Virus record (IMG/VR): IMGVR_UViG_3300017963_001692
Location: 1-28,032 of that record
Length of the DNA: 28,032 nucleotides
Strand: one strand, 5' to 3'
DNA from: a virus
Shown: positions 1 to 7,018 of the stretch, in pieces
How positions within the stretch are numbered: position 1 is the stretch's first letter
Layout of the letters: every line of letters starts with the position of its first letter
The notes under the pieces: generated by a model
Database searches by the model: none
Seen by the model: the letters and a program-made list of their open reading frames with translations, nothing else
Told to the model about the DNA's origin: nothing
Translations under genes and position numbers: made by a program

Positions 1-243
1 ATTGCATCTGATATTTTAAATAATTGGGAGGCAAAAGAAGTTATTGTTAAAATTGCTTATGCTATTGGAGTTGCAGAACCAGTTATGGTTAGTATTTTAA
101 AAGATGGTGAATATATGGAATATGAATTTGATTACGATTTAACTCCAAAAGGAATAATAAAAGAATTAAAACTTAATAAACCTCAATTTAAAAAAGTTGC
201 TGAATGGGGAAGCTTTGGCAACGGTTTTGAATGGGATAACTAA
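1..243 (+). CDS. metK: S-adenosylmethionine synthetase, C-terminal part (5' end outside window)
   Basis: The frame is open from base 1 and codes for the last 80 residues of a protein that matches the C-terminal end of MetK. The family signature IAYAIGVAEPVMV is clear, followed by DLTPKGIIKEL (E. coli FDLRPYGLIQML) and the terminal WGSFGNGFEW (E. coli YGHFGREHFPW). MetK makes SAM from ATP and methionine in the cytoplasm. The protein ends about 14 residues earlier than E. coli MetK. The ATP-binding and catalytic part lies outside the window, so activity cannot be judged. Nearby SAM users are a radical SAM protein (3066-3758) and a methyltransferase (6458-7018), which fits a phage-carried SAM supply. 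A host metK beside an integrated phage is possible but no integrase or att site is seen. Confidence 0.9.
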   Translation: MASDILNNWEAKEVIVKIAYAIGVAEPVMVSILKDGEYMEYEFDYDLTPKGIIKELKLNKPQFKKVAEWGSFGNGFEWDN

Positions 244-244
244 T

Positions 245-367
245 ATGGACAAAGAATTAAAAGAATATCGTAGAAAACAAGAAAGAATTTGTTGGCTGTG
301 TTTAGTTTTGTTTTCTATTGTGGTTGGAACTATCTTGGGAGCAATAATTTCAAGGGTATATTTTTAG
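245..367 (+). CDS. Small single-pass membrane protein, 40 aa
   Basis: A 40-residue frame starts one base after the metK stop codon. The first 15 residues are charged (MDKELKEYRRKQERI). A hydrophobic stretch then runs from about residue 16 to 35 (LCLVLFSIVVGTILGAII), ending in a short SRVYF tail. The layout fits one membrane helix with a positively charged cytoplasmic N-terminus. No family is recognised. It is probably co-transcribed with metK, and the promoter at 372-400 begins just after its stop codon. The evidence is the tight spacing to metK and the clean helix; so short a frame could still be chance. Confidence 0.5.
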   Translation: MDKELKEYRRKQERICWLCLVLFSIVVGTILGAIISRVYF

Positions 368-371
368 GGGC

Positions 372-400
372 TTGACTTTTTTTGAGAATAGGCGTATAAT
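372..400 (+). promoter_or_regulatory. Sigma70-type promoter ahead of the glycan/chaperonin operon
   Basis: A -35 box TTGACT (372-377) and a perfect -10 box TATAAT (395-400) are separated by exactly 17 bases. The expected transcription start is near 407. The promoter lies in the largest intergenic gap of the left half and points at the PseB-like gene, so it probably drives the 496-10629 operon. Recognition by host RNA polymerase is inferred from the near-consensus match. Confidence 0.8.
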
Positions 401-414
401 TAAATTAACAAAAA

Positions 415-485
415 GAAGCGAAAATGTATTTTAAACAAAGTTATTAAAATATCAACATCTTCCCATTACGGGTTTCTTTCGCTTT
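415..485 (+). promoter_or_regulatory. Structured 5' leader: long-range hairpin before the first glycan gene
   Basis: The arms GAAGCGAAA (415-423) and TTTCGCTTT (477-485) can form nine pairs, one of them G-U, closing a 53-nt loop. A small inner stem, CCC (462-464) with GGG (470-472), lies close to the 3' arm. The 3' arm ends 10 bases before the ATG at 496, and no Shine-Dalgarno sequence is visible there. The element could control translation or protect the mRNA. It matches no riboswitch class I can recognise. Confidence 0.35.
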
Positions 486-495
486 GCAAAATCTT

Positions 496-1347
496 ATGAA
501 AAATAAAACTATAGCAATTACGGGGGCTTCAGGATTCTTAGGTCAAAGGCTTATACTAAGGCTTTTAAAATTAAAACCTAAAGAAATTCGTTGTATGGCT
601 CATAGTGAGAAAAGAATGGTCGAGGCTCAAAAGAAATTTCCTCGCTGTAAATGGTATATTGGAGATATAGTAAATTATGAACAATGTGAACTCTTCATTC
701 GAGGGGCTGACATTGTTTTTCATTTAGGGGCGTTAAAACATATCCCTATTGCAGAAGAAAATCCACATCACGCTATAATGACTAATATAAACGGAACTAT
801 AAATGTTGCTGTTGCTTCACATAAAAACGAAGTTGAGAAAGTAATAGGAATTTCAACAGATAAAGCTTGTAATCCTTTAAATGTTTATGGAATGACTAAA
901 TATCTTATGGAGCAGTTGTGGTGGGAATATAATCGAAAAGGAAAAACTAAATTCTTAGCTTGTCGTTATGGAAATGTGGCTGCGAGTTCAGGAAGTGTTT
1001 TTGAAATATGGGATAAATTAGGCAGAGAAGGTAAAAACTTACAAATAACAGTTCCTGAAATGACTAGGTATTATTTTAAAGTTGACGATGCTGTTGATAC
1101 AATATTTAAAACAATTAAAAAAGGCTACGAAGACAAAGTTTATATTCCAAAAATGAAAGCTATGAGAATGGGAGATGTAGCAGACGTATTCGCAGAACAC
1201 TATGGAGTTAAAAAAGAACTATCAGGAAATAGAGGAGGAGAAAAAATACACGAAGAATTAGGAGATGGGATTACATCAGACGAAGCTCCTAGATTCTCAA
1301 AAAGACAAATTAAAAAGTTTATAAAAGACATAGGATTACTTAAATGA
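496..1347 (+). CDS. PseB/CapD-like UDP-N-acetylglucosamine 4,6-dehydratase
   Basis: This 283-residue SDR-type nucleotide-sugar enzyme has the Rossmann motif GASGFLG at residues 10-16 and the family block STDKACNPLNVYGMTK at 120-135. That block contains the TDK catalytic group and the YxxxK pair Y131/K135. It also has CRYGNV near 156-161 and a GEKIHEEL stretch near the C-terminus, as in PseB and FlaA1. The PseB family removes water from UDP-GlcNAc to give a 4-keto-6-deoxy sugar, the first step to pseudaminic-type or other dideoxy sugars. I chose ATG 496 because an upstream TTG (484) falls inside the leader hairpin. Its stop overlaps the next start (ATGA). It is first in the operon behind the 372-400 promoter. 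The exact product stereochemistry is not certain. Confidence 0.88.
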   Translation: MKNKTIAITGASGFLGQRLILRLLKLKPKEIRCMAHSEKRMVEAQKKFPRCKWYIGDIVNYEQCELFIRGADIVFHLGALKHIPIAEENPHHAIMTNINGTINVAVASHKNEVEKVIGISTDKACNPLNVYGMTKYLMEQLWWEYNRKGKTKFLACRYGNVAASSGSVFEIWDKLGREGKNLQITVPEMTRYYFKVDDAVDTIFKTIKKGYEDKVYIPKMKAMRMGDVADVFAEHYGVKKELSGNRGGEKIHEELGDGITSDEAPRFSKRQIKKFIKDIGLLK

Positions 1348-2207
1348 AATTTTACTTACCCTGTAGCGATCACAACTATAAAGACATAAACGGAAATACT
1401 TTTATAAACGGAGGGACTGTTTGGTTAGATAATATAGCTAGAGCATTGAGACATCACGGACACGATGCAGAGCTAATACCTTTAACTGGAGATTGGAATA
1501 GTGCAGATGCAGTAATTTTACAAAGTGAATGGTCAGGTATGCCTAATTGGCACGAGTTCAAAGGAAAGAAGATTTGTATGCTTGGTCATTTTTGTTCTCA
1601 CGTTTACCCAGATCCAAAACAAGCAGGAGCAGATTTGTATTTTAGCACTTGGAGCGGAGATGTGATTAAGAATTTTCCTCATAAAGTTCACTTTATGCCT
1701 CACGCTTATTCTGATTTAATGGATGATGGTAAATCATTTAATGGGATAGAAATTCCTTTTGCTGGCAATACTTATCCACTAAGAGGAGAAAGTTGGATAG
1801 ACGGAATAGGAGTTGAGATGATTAAATCAACTCACCCAGAAAAGATGTTTGGAATTTATAGAGGAGCTAAGGTTTGTCCAAATATACACGGACCATTTCA
1901 AAAGAATATAGTTTCAACTTTACCAAGTAGAATCGCAAATGAAGAAGGAACAATGATTAACGAAAGATTTTGGAACGTATTAGGAGCTGATGGAGTTTTA
2001 GTAACTGACTGGACTCCTCAAATGGCTGAATTTTTTGATAAAGAAGATTTAATAATAGGAGAAAATAAAGAGGACTTTCAGGAAAAAATAAAATATTATT
2101 CAAAACACAAACAAGAAGGATTAGATAAACTTAAAAAAGTTAGAGAAAAGATTAAAAAAGAACACACTTACAAAGAACGAGTAAAGATAATATTAGAAAA
2201 TTTATGA
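1344..2207 (+). CDS. Glycosyltransferase, CgeB/GT4-like (GT-B fold)
   Basis: The protein has 287 residues. The C-terminal third has the pattern of the Glyco_trans_1_2 (CgeB-like) domain: a conserved NERFWNVLGADGVLVTDW segment, then an IIGENKEDFQEKIKYY helix and a basic end rich in Lys/Arg with HTYKERV. This pattern is typical of enzymes that use a nucleotide-sugar donor in a GT-B fold. The N-terminal half (LPCSDHNY..., FINGGTVW...) would bind the acceptor. Donor and acceptor are unknown. Its ATG overlaps the dehydratase stop (ATGA), and its own stop overlaps the next small gene, so translation is probably coupled. Histidine codon choice here shows clear CATG avoidance, for example CAT-CAC-GGA-CAC-GAT at 1452-1466. 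Confidence 0.72.
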   Translation: MKFYLPCSDHNYKDINGNTFINGGTVWLDNIARALRHHGHDAELIPLTGDWNSADAVILQSEWSGMPNWHEFKGKKICMLGHFCSHVYPDPKQAGADLYFSTWSGDVIKNFPHKVHFMPHAYSDLMDDGKSFNGIEIPFAGNTYPLRGESWIDGIGVEMIKSTHPEKMFGIYRGAKVCPNIHGPFQKNIVSTLPSRIANEEGTMINERFWNVLGADGVLVTDWTPQMAEFFDKEDLIIGENKEDFQEKIKYYSKHKQEGLDKLKKVREKIKKEHTYKERVKIILENL

Positions 2208-2350
2208 AAAGTAAAAAAATAAGTCAAATTATGAAATGGAGAGAAAAACTATTAGCTGGAAAAGGTAACAAATATTACCCTAAAGAATTGTTAGGCAATC
2301 TTCTTAATTGGAATGTTGATAGATATAAATTAAAGAAAAAAAAGAAATGA
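2204..2350 (+). CDS. Small very basic protein, 48 aa, unknown function
   Basis: The frame runs from an ATG overlapping the previous stop (ATGA, 2204-2207) to a stop that itself overlaps the next ATG (2347-2350). This double overlap is the main reason to accept it. The protein is rich in Lys and has a poly-Lys end (YKLKKKKK). A KWREKLLAGKGNKYYPKE stretch forms the middle. No family is recognised. The basic charge suggests nucleic-acid or phospholipid binding, but that is only inference. Confidence 0.55.
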   Translation: MKSKKISQIMKWREKLLAGKGNKYYPKELLGNLLNWNVDRYKLKKKKK

Positions 2351-3069
2351 AAACACATCTGGTAATGGTAACTTGGGACAGATTAAAATACACGGAAAGA
2401 GCCGTGCAATCTGTTATAAGCCAAAAAAATAAAAACTGGAGACTCACAATAGTTGATAATGGTTCTAAAGACGGAACTGTTGAATATCTTAAAAGTTTAA
2501 AAGACCCAAGAATAGATTTGATTTTATGGAACGAGAATAAAGGATTATCAACTGCAACTGATTATGTATTTAGTAAAGCCAAAACTAAATACATAGGACG
2601 GGTTGATAACGATACAGTATTACCTAATAACTGGCTAGACAGATGTATTGAAGCTCACGAAGCTTATGATAACTTTGGATTTATAGGAGGATTTCATTTT
2701 AGACGAGAAGACTTAGGAGATAGAAAACCAAAAATAACAACTTACAATGGGATAGAAATTTGGGAGAAATCACACATAGGAGGTTGTTCATTTTTACTAA
2801 GAAGAGAAAATTATGACGAGAAGATAGGAGGTCAAGGAGTAATGGGATTAACAGACTACCAGCTTAAATGGAATCAGAAAGGATTTAAGAATGGATATTT
2901 ACACCCATTTATTTATGTTCAGCATTTAGAAGACCCAAGAGAAACACATCATATCGACACAGAAGAATACGATAACACAAGCCTAAGAGTTAGAGGAGTA
3001 GCTGGACAATGTTGGATAAATCAACAAACACAAAGAGATAAACTACATTTAGACGAAAATACATTATGA
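2347..3069 (+). CDS. Family 2 glycosyltransferase (GT-A fold)
   Basis: The protein has 240 residues and the standard GT2 N-terminus: a beta strand HLVMVTW, a helix TERAVQSVISQ, then LTIVDNGSKDGT at about 33-44, which binds the nucleotide. The DXD-type metal motif is DND at 87-89 in GRVDNDTVLPNNW. GGCSFLLRRENY further on is the usual segment after the donor site. GT2 enzymes transfer a sugar from a nucleotide-sugar with inversion, in the cytoplasm. No membrane helix is visible, so it is probably soluble or peripherally bound. It is translationally linked at both ends, with ATGA overlaps at 2347 and 3066. Substrates cannot be read from the sequence. Confidence 0.88.
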   Translation: MKTHLVMVTWDRLKYTERAVQSVISQKNKNWRLTIVDNGSKDGTVEYLKSLKDPRIDLILWNENKGLSTATDYVFSKAKTKYIGRVDNDTVLPNNWLDRCIEAHEAYDNFGFIGGFHFRREDLGDRKPKITTYNGIEIWEKSHIGGCSFLLRRENYDEKIGGQGVMGLTDYQLKWNQKGFKNGYLHPFIYVQHLEDPRETHHIDTEEYDNTSLRVRGVAGQCWINQQTQRDKLHLDENTL

Positions 3070-3758
3070 AGCCAGCTATAGAATTGACAAGTAAGTGTAA
3101 TTTAAACTGCCAGATGTGTCCATTTAGAAAAGACGGAGGATTTAAAGATTTCGGAGAAATGGATTGGAGTTTATTTACTAAATTAGTGGACGAATTAGCT
3201 CCCTATAGTGAAGACATTATGCTTTTCAATAGGGGAGAGCCATTCTTACACCCAAAAATATATGAAGCGATTGAATATGTCGGAAAAAAAACTAGAGCAA
3301 TTATCTCAACTAATGGCGTCCTTATCGATCCAGATAAATTTTATAAGACAAAAGGACAAAAGCTTCTCGTTGTATCGTTACCTGCTGGAGATGAAAAAAC
3401 TTACAGAAAAATCACTGGATCAAATAGCTTCAGAAAAGTTAGAGAGAATATTGTCAGACTCCAGTTGCAAAAAGACGATCAAACGGAAATGTATGTCAAA
3501 ATCGTCAGGCAACCAGAAAACGAAGGACACGAAGAAAAATTGAAAGAGTTTTGTGATATGGTTGTTGTAGTTGATGACTCAAATCAAGATAAAGGATATA
3601 CAACTTGCTCTCAACCAGATATTACGCCAGTTTACAGGTATGACGGAAGAAAAGTTGTATGTTGTAGAGATATAGATGGAACTTACGAATATAATAAATA
3701 TAAAGACGCTGCGAATAATAGGACTTTACCTATATGTCGTGGTTGTGGAATACAATGA
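3066..3758 (+). CDS. Radical SAM protein with SPASM-like C-terminal cysteines
   Basis: The 230-residue protein opens with the radical SAM cluster motif CNLNCQMC (C11, C15, C18; CX3CX2C), which holds the 4Fe-4S cluster that cleaves SAM. FNRGEPFLHP is the GGEP-like motif that contacts the SAM amino group. ISTNG follows in the third strand. The C-terminal end has C181, a C199/C200 pair, C224 and C227 (CRGC), resembling a short SPASM auxiliary-cluster domain. Such enzymes modify peptides or small molecules, including aminosugars. Being inside a glycan operon suggests a sugar or lipid-linked substrate, which is inference. Start and stop overlap both neighbours (ATGA). At 230 residues it is short for a full SPASM enzyme. 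Confidence 0.85.
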   Translation: MKPAIELTSKCNLNCQMCPFRKDGGFKDFGEMDWSLFTKLVDELAPYSEDIMLFNRGEPFLHPKIYEAIEYVGKKTRAIISTNGVLIDPDKFYKTKGQKLLVVSLPAGDEKTYRKITGSNSFRKVRENIVRLQLQKDDQTEMYVKIVRQPENEGHEEKLKEFCDMVVVVDDSNQDKGYTTCSQPDITPVYRYDGRKVVCCRDIDGTYEYNKYKDAANNRTLPICRGCGIQ

Positions 3759-5209
3759 TATTATTCAAAAGAAAAGCAAGAAAAGAATTAATGAAAGGAG
3801 TTAATACTCTAGCTGATGCTGTTGAGGTAACTCTTGGGAATAAAGGAAGAAATGTTATTATTGATAAAGGGTTTGGTCTTCCTAAAATAACCAAAGACGG
3901 AGTAACTGTGGCTAAGAGCGTAGAGCTAAAAGAGATTGAAGGTTCTGGAGTTGAATTTATAAAACAGGCTGCACAAAAAACAAATGATATGGCTGGAGAT
4001 GGAACAACAACGTCAACAGTGCTATCAAGAGAAATGGCAAAACTAGGAATGAGAAAACTTTGGAGAAAGAATCCACTAGATATTAAAAGAGAAATAGATA
4101 ATAGAGTTAATGAAGTTATAAAAGAACTTAAAAGAAAAGCGAGGAAAATTAAAACCAACGAAGAAATAAAATGGGTTGCTTCTGTTAGTGCTAATGACGA
4201 AAAAATTGGAGAGATTATAGCAAACGCTATGAAGCAAGTTGGAAACGATGGAGTTATTACAGTTGAAGAAGGACAGTCGTTCGGAGTTGATAGCGAAGTA
4301 GTTAAAGGTATGAAGTTTGATAGTAGTTTAATTTCACCTCATTTTTCTAAAGAATTAAAAGATCCATACATATTGCTAACAGATAAAAAAATATCATCTG
4401 TTTCAGAGATGAGTTCAATACTTGAAGCAGTTTTAAAATCTAACAAAAAGGAGTTGGTTATAGTAGCAGACGATATAGATGGAGAAGCTTTAGCAATTTT
4501 AATTCTTAATAAATTAAAAGGTGTTATTGATGTGATAGGAGTTAAAGCACCATCTTTTGGAGAACAAAGAAAAGAAATACTTACTGACATAGCTCATTTA
4601 ACTGGTGGAAGAATTGCTGGAGATGTTGATTTAAAATTTGAAGAAATGTCAATAGAAGATTTTGGTCAAGCTAGTAGAGTTGTAAATAAAAAAGAATTTA
4701 CTACTATTGTCGGAGGAAAAGGAAATGTTAAAGAAAGAATAAAACATATTAAAAAAGAAATAGAAGAAGATAAAAACGATTATAGTAAAAATCAAAAACA
4801 AGAAAGGCTAGCAAGACTTACTGGAGGAGTAGCTGTGATAAAGGTTGGAGCTGCAACTCAAACTGAACTAGGAGAGAAGAAAGATAGAATAGAAGATGCA
4901 ATAAATTCAGCACAATCAGCAGTCGAGGAGGGAATAGTTGAAGGAGGAGGACTCGCTTTAGCAAAAATAAGTAAAGGATTTAGTATAGTTGATAGAGCAA
5001 TTTTAAAACCAAATAAAATAATTGCTAGAAATGCAGGTTTAAGAAAATTAAAAAAAGTAGATAATAGTATAGTTGATCCTGTTAAAGTAGTAAGATGTGC
5101 TTTAGAGAATGCAGCAAGTGCAGCTTCAATGTTATTAACTACTGAAGTAGTAATAAAAAAAGATGAAGATATTGTGGCTGACAACCAATTCCCGACCCAA
5201 AGCTTCTGA
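3755..5209 (+). CDS. groEL: GroEL-type chaperonin, shortened form (phage-encoded)
   Basis: The 484-residue group I chaperonin keeps ATP-site features: TKDG (46-49), GDGTTT (81-86), the catalytic Asp in RIEDA (D381, E. coli D398), GGG (397-399) and VDP (D441, E. coli D495). The apical region is recognisable by KFDSSLISPHF, VKAPSFGE and DIAHLTGG. E. coli GroEL has 548 residues. D381 and D441 lie 60 residues apart against 97 in E. coli, so about 37 residues of the C-terminal equatorial domain are missing, including the NAATEEYG region near the nucleotide. The Gly-Gly-Met tail is also absent, and the end reads VADNQFPTQSF. ATG 3755 overlaps the upstream stop (ATGA). The upstream ATG at 3734 would add seven residues unlike GroEL. 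The end overlaps the next gene by 47 bases. It probably folds virion or glycan-pathway proteins together with the GroES at 7853. Confidence 0.95.
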   Translation: MILFKRKARKELMKGVNTLADAVEVTLGNKGRNVIIDKGFGLPKITKDGVTVAKSVELKEIEGSGVEFIKQAAQKTNDMAGDGTTTSTVLSREMAKLGMRKLWRKNPLDIKREIDNRVNEVIKELKRKARKIKTNEEIKWVASVSANDEKIGEIIANAMKQVGNDGVITVEEGQSFGVDSEVVKGMKFDSSLISPHFSKELKDPYILLTDKKISSVSEMSSILEAVLKSNKKELVIVADDIDGEALAILILNKLKGVIDVIGVKAPSFGEQRKEILTDIAHLTGGRIAGDVDLKFEEMSIEDFGQASRVVNKKEFTTIVGGKGNVKERIKHIKKEIEEDKNDYSKNQKQERLARLTGGVAVIKVGAATQTELGEKKDRIEDAINSAQSAVEEGIVEGGGLALAKISKGFSIVDRAILKPNKIIARNAGLRKLKKVDNSIVDPVKVVRCALENAASAASMLLTTEVVIKKDEDIVADNQFPTQSF

Positions 5210-5855
5210 AATAGCGTTTAAATCATTAAACGAAACTGTTGGAGACAAAGCAGAAATAATAGTCTGTAACGATGAGAAAATGGAGGGACACGCTTATAAC
5301 TTTAATAAAAGTTTGTCTAATATAGGTTTTGATGACGATATAGTTAAATGTGATGATGATTTTGTTTTTTACGACAAGGATTGGTTAGATAAGTTTAAAA
5401 AGCAAATGGATAAAAATACTGCTGTCTGTTATGGAAAATATGGAAACCACTGGGGAGGATTGATGATGATACCTAAAGAGATTTTGAGAGAATTAGGATA
5501 TATGAATGAGGAGTTTGGCAAGTATGGTTATGCCGATGTGTTATATAGAAGCAGAATATTGAGAGCAGGATTTAAAATACATACAATAGATAGCTTGCAT
5601 ATATTACACGATGACGATAATCCACAGCCAGAATTTAAAAATACTATCTCAAAAGAATTAGCAGAAGAAAGAGCAAGGTTGGTTTCAAAAAATAAGAAAA
5701 AATATGACATAATGTGTGGGGATTTAATTGTTGATAAAAGAAATGTAAAAGTTTATTATGACAAATATAAAAAACCAAATGAAGATATACCTAGCGTTCG
5801 ACTTCGATTACGAAAAAGATTATCACGTGTGGAAAAAGATAGCTCGTTATATTGA
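5163..5855 (+). CDS. GT-A glycosyltransferase (GT2-like)
   Basis: The 230-residue protein begins MKILWLTTNSRPKASEI, a GT-A first strand and loop. EIIVCNDEKMEG follows, then the acidic metal motif CDDDFVFYD at 63-71. A GGLMMIPKEILRELGYMNEE segment at about 98 and FGKYGYADVLYRSRILRAG match the acceptor-side region of GT2 enzymes, where a large-to-small residue change sets specificity. No membrane segment is visible. The gene starts inside the 3' end of groEL (47-base overlap), and its last 77 bases overlap the deacetylase. The C-terminal 25 or so residues are very basic (RLRLRKRLSRVEKDSSLY) and lie fully in that overlap, so they may not matter for catalysis. Donor and acceptor are unknown. Confidence 0.8.
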   Translation: MKILWLTTNSRPKASEIAFKSLNETVGDKAEIIVCNDEKMEGHAYNFNKSLSNIGFDDDIVKCDDDFVFYDKDWLDKFKKQMDKNTAVCYGKYGNHWGGLMMIPKEILRELGYMNEEFGKYGYADVLYRSRILRAGFKIHTIDSLHILHDDDNPQPEFKNTISKELAEERARLVSKNKKKYDIMCGDLIVDKRNVKVYYDKYKKPNEDIPSVRLRLRKRLSRVEKDSSLY

Positions 5856-6375
5856 TGTTCCAGTAACATTATTTCTAACGGGACACGTTCACCCAGAAGA
5901 ACCTATTGAGTTAACAGATAATATTCAAATAGGGAATCATAGTTTCGAACATAAGGAGTGGTATGATATACAGGACGCAGAGAAAGCTGGCGATATGATG
6001 AAAAATCACGAGTTTTTAGAGGAGAAATACGGAATAACCCCAACAGTTTACAGGAGTCCACATCTCAGAATGAGCAAATGGGTGGATAATTTTATGAAGA
6101 AGAAAGGTTATAAAAGAGAAATGGAATGTGCAGAATGTATATGGTGTCCTCCAATGGAACACGCACATCTTAAAAAATATTTCAGTTCACATCATCATTT
6201 TGGACCACATCCCTGTCATAGAAAGTTTGAGGAGGCGTTTCAGTTACTATGTGAAAAAGGAAAAGATTTTACTTTTTTCTTAGATCCGAATCATTTTGAA
6301 ACAGAAGAAAGAGTTGAGTCGTTGAAAAATTTAATTAGCATAGGTAAAGATTTTGGGGAGTTTAAAAAATTATGA
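5779..6375 (+). CDS. NodB-type polysaccharide deacetylase family protein
   Basis: The protein has 198 residues from ATG 5779. It shows the ordered motifs of the NodB homology (CE4) fold: FDFD at 7-10 (metal/catalytic Asp motif), HSFEH at 54-58 (H54 and H58 as metal ligands), RSPHLR at 92-97 (variant of RxPxG) and a late FLDPNHFE motif with a His. CE4 enzymes remove N- or O-acetyl groups from sugars using a divalent metal. No signal peptide is seen, so it would act in the cytoplasm on a precursor or nucleotide-linked sugar, which is less common for the family. A run of histidines (SSHHHFGPHPCHR) lies at about 146-158. An upstream in-frame ATG at 5758 would enlarge an already long overlap with the previous gene, so 5779 is preferred. 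Confidence 0.82.
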   Translation: MKIYLAFDFDYEKDYHVWKKIARYIDVPVTLFLTGHVHPEEPIELTDNIQIGNHSFEHKEWYDIQDAEKAGDMMKNHEFLEEKYGITPTVYRSPHLRMSKWVDNFMKKKGYKREMECAECIWCPPMEHAHLKKYFSSHHHFGPHPCHRKFEEAFQLLCEKGKDFTFFLDPNHFETEERVESLKNLISIGKDFGEFKKL

Positions 6376-6461
6376 AAATAGGATATTTGATAGGGTATTT
6401 AGTAGGTATAATTTTAGTAGCATCATTTTTTATGGGGTGCTTTAAGGAGATTTTTGGATGA
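6372..6461 (+). CDS. Tiny single-helix membrane peptide, 29 aa
   Basis: The start overlaps the deacetylase stop (ATGA, 6372-6375) and the stop overlaps the methyltransferase start (6458-6461), so the frame exactly fills the gap. The product is one hydrophobic helix (YLIGYLVGIILVASFFMG) with a Cys and a short KEIFG tail. It resembles small membrane peptides that regulate or anchor enzymes, but no family is recognised. Its acceptance rests on the double stop/start overlap. Confidence 0.5.
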   Translation: MKIGYLIGYLVGIILVASFFMGCFKEIFG

Positions 6462-7018
6462 AAAATTATAATGAAATAAAAAACGACTTCAATCGAGAAG
6501 CAATAAAACCAAATGGAATGTTCTCTAAAGAAACAGAGTGCGACAGGCTGTCAGTGGCTTATTTAAGGGAAATTATAGACTCTAGTATGCACGTTTTAGA
6601 AATAGGTTGTGGTATGGGAAACGTTATTAAGGCTTTAGGTTGTTATCAATATGGAATAGATATTTCAAATGAAATGATAGCTAGATGTGGAGAAGGAAAA
6701 TTTCTTGTTGGTAATATGGATGAGTTACCATATGAAGACAATAAATTTGATTTAGTTTTTATGATAATGACTCTTCAGCAATCACTAGATAGAAGAAAGA
6801 CTTTATCAGAAATGAAAAGGGTTACCAAAAAAGGAGGAACTATGATTATAATTGATGGCGATAAGGATTCAGCAATAGGCAAAAAAAGAGAAGAAGAAAT
6901 GAAGGCTGGAACTTGGGAAACTTGCGGACAAGCAAGATGGTTGAGTGCTAAAAATTTTAAAGGTTGGGAGATTGACCATCTCGCACCTCATATTTTAATT
7001 ATTAAAAAAATAAAATGA
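6458..7018 (+). CDS. Class I SAM-dependent methyltransferase
   Basis: The protein has 186 residues and the seven-strand methyltransferase pattern. Motif I is VLEIGCGMG (46-54) for SAM binding, motif II is YGIDIS (65-70), then GNMDELPYEDNKFDLV (85-100) and the post-motif helix LSEMKRVTKKGG. This matches the Methyltransf_11 group, whose members methylate small molecules, sugars and lipids. Nothing resembles a DNA-methylase catalytic motif such as (N/D/S)PPY or the PC of cytosine enzymes, so DNA methylation is unlikely. The start follows GGAG-like sequence (aaggaga, 11 bases before ATG), one of the better ribosome sites here. Both ends overlap neighbours by four bases. A role in glycan decoration is inferred from context. 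Confidence 0.87.
   Translation: MKNYNEIKNDFNREAIKPNGMFSKETECDRLSVAYLREIIDSSMHVLEIGCGMGNVIKALGCYQYGIDISNEMIARCGEGKFLVGNMDELPYEDNKFDLVFMIMTLQQSLDRRKTLSEMKRVTKKGGTMIIIDGDKDSAIGKKREEEMKAGTWETCGQARWLSAKNFKGWEIDHLAPHILIIKKIK

Noticed and set aside
484-495. TTG start four codons before the PseB-like ATG
   Set aside because: It overlaps the 3' arm of the leader hairpin and has no ribosome site. The ATG at 496 places the GxxGxxG motif at the usual distance from the N-terminus.
3208-3543. 111-codon + strand frame inside the radical SAM gene
   Set aside because: It is fully inside a gene with clear cysteine motifs in another frame and shows no recognisable domain.
3734-3757. Longer GroEL start at ATG 3734 (adds MSWLWNT)
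   Set aside because: Those residues are read from the end of the radical SAM gene and do not resemble any GroEL N-terminus. ATG 3755 gives an ATGA overlap as at most other junctions.
6458-7018. DNA methyltransferase that could explain CATG/GTAC avoidance
   Set aside because: It has only the small-molecule class I pattern and lacks the catalytic motifs of adenine or cytosine DNA methylases.
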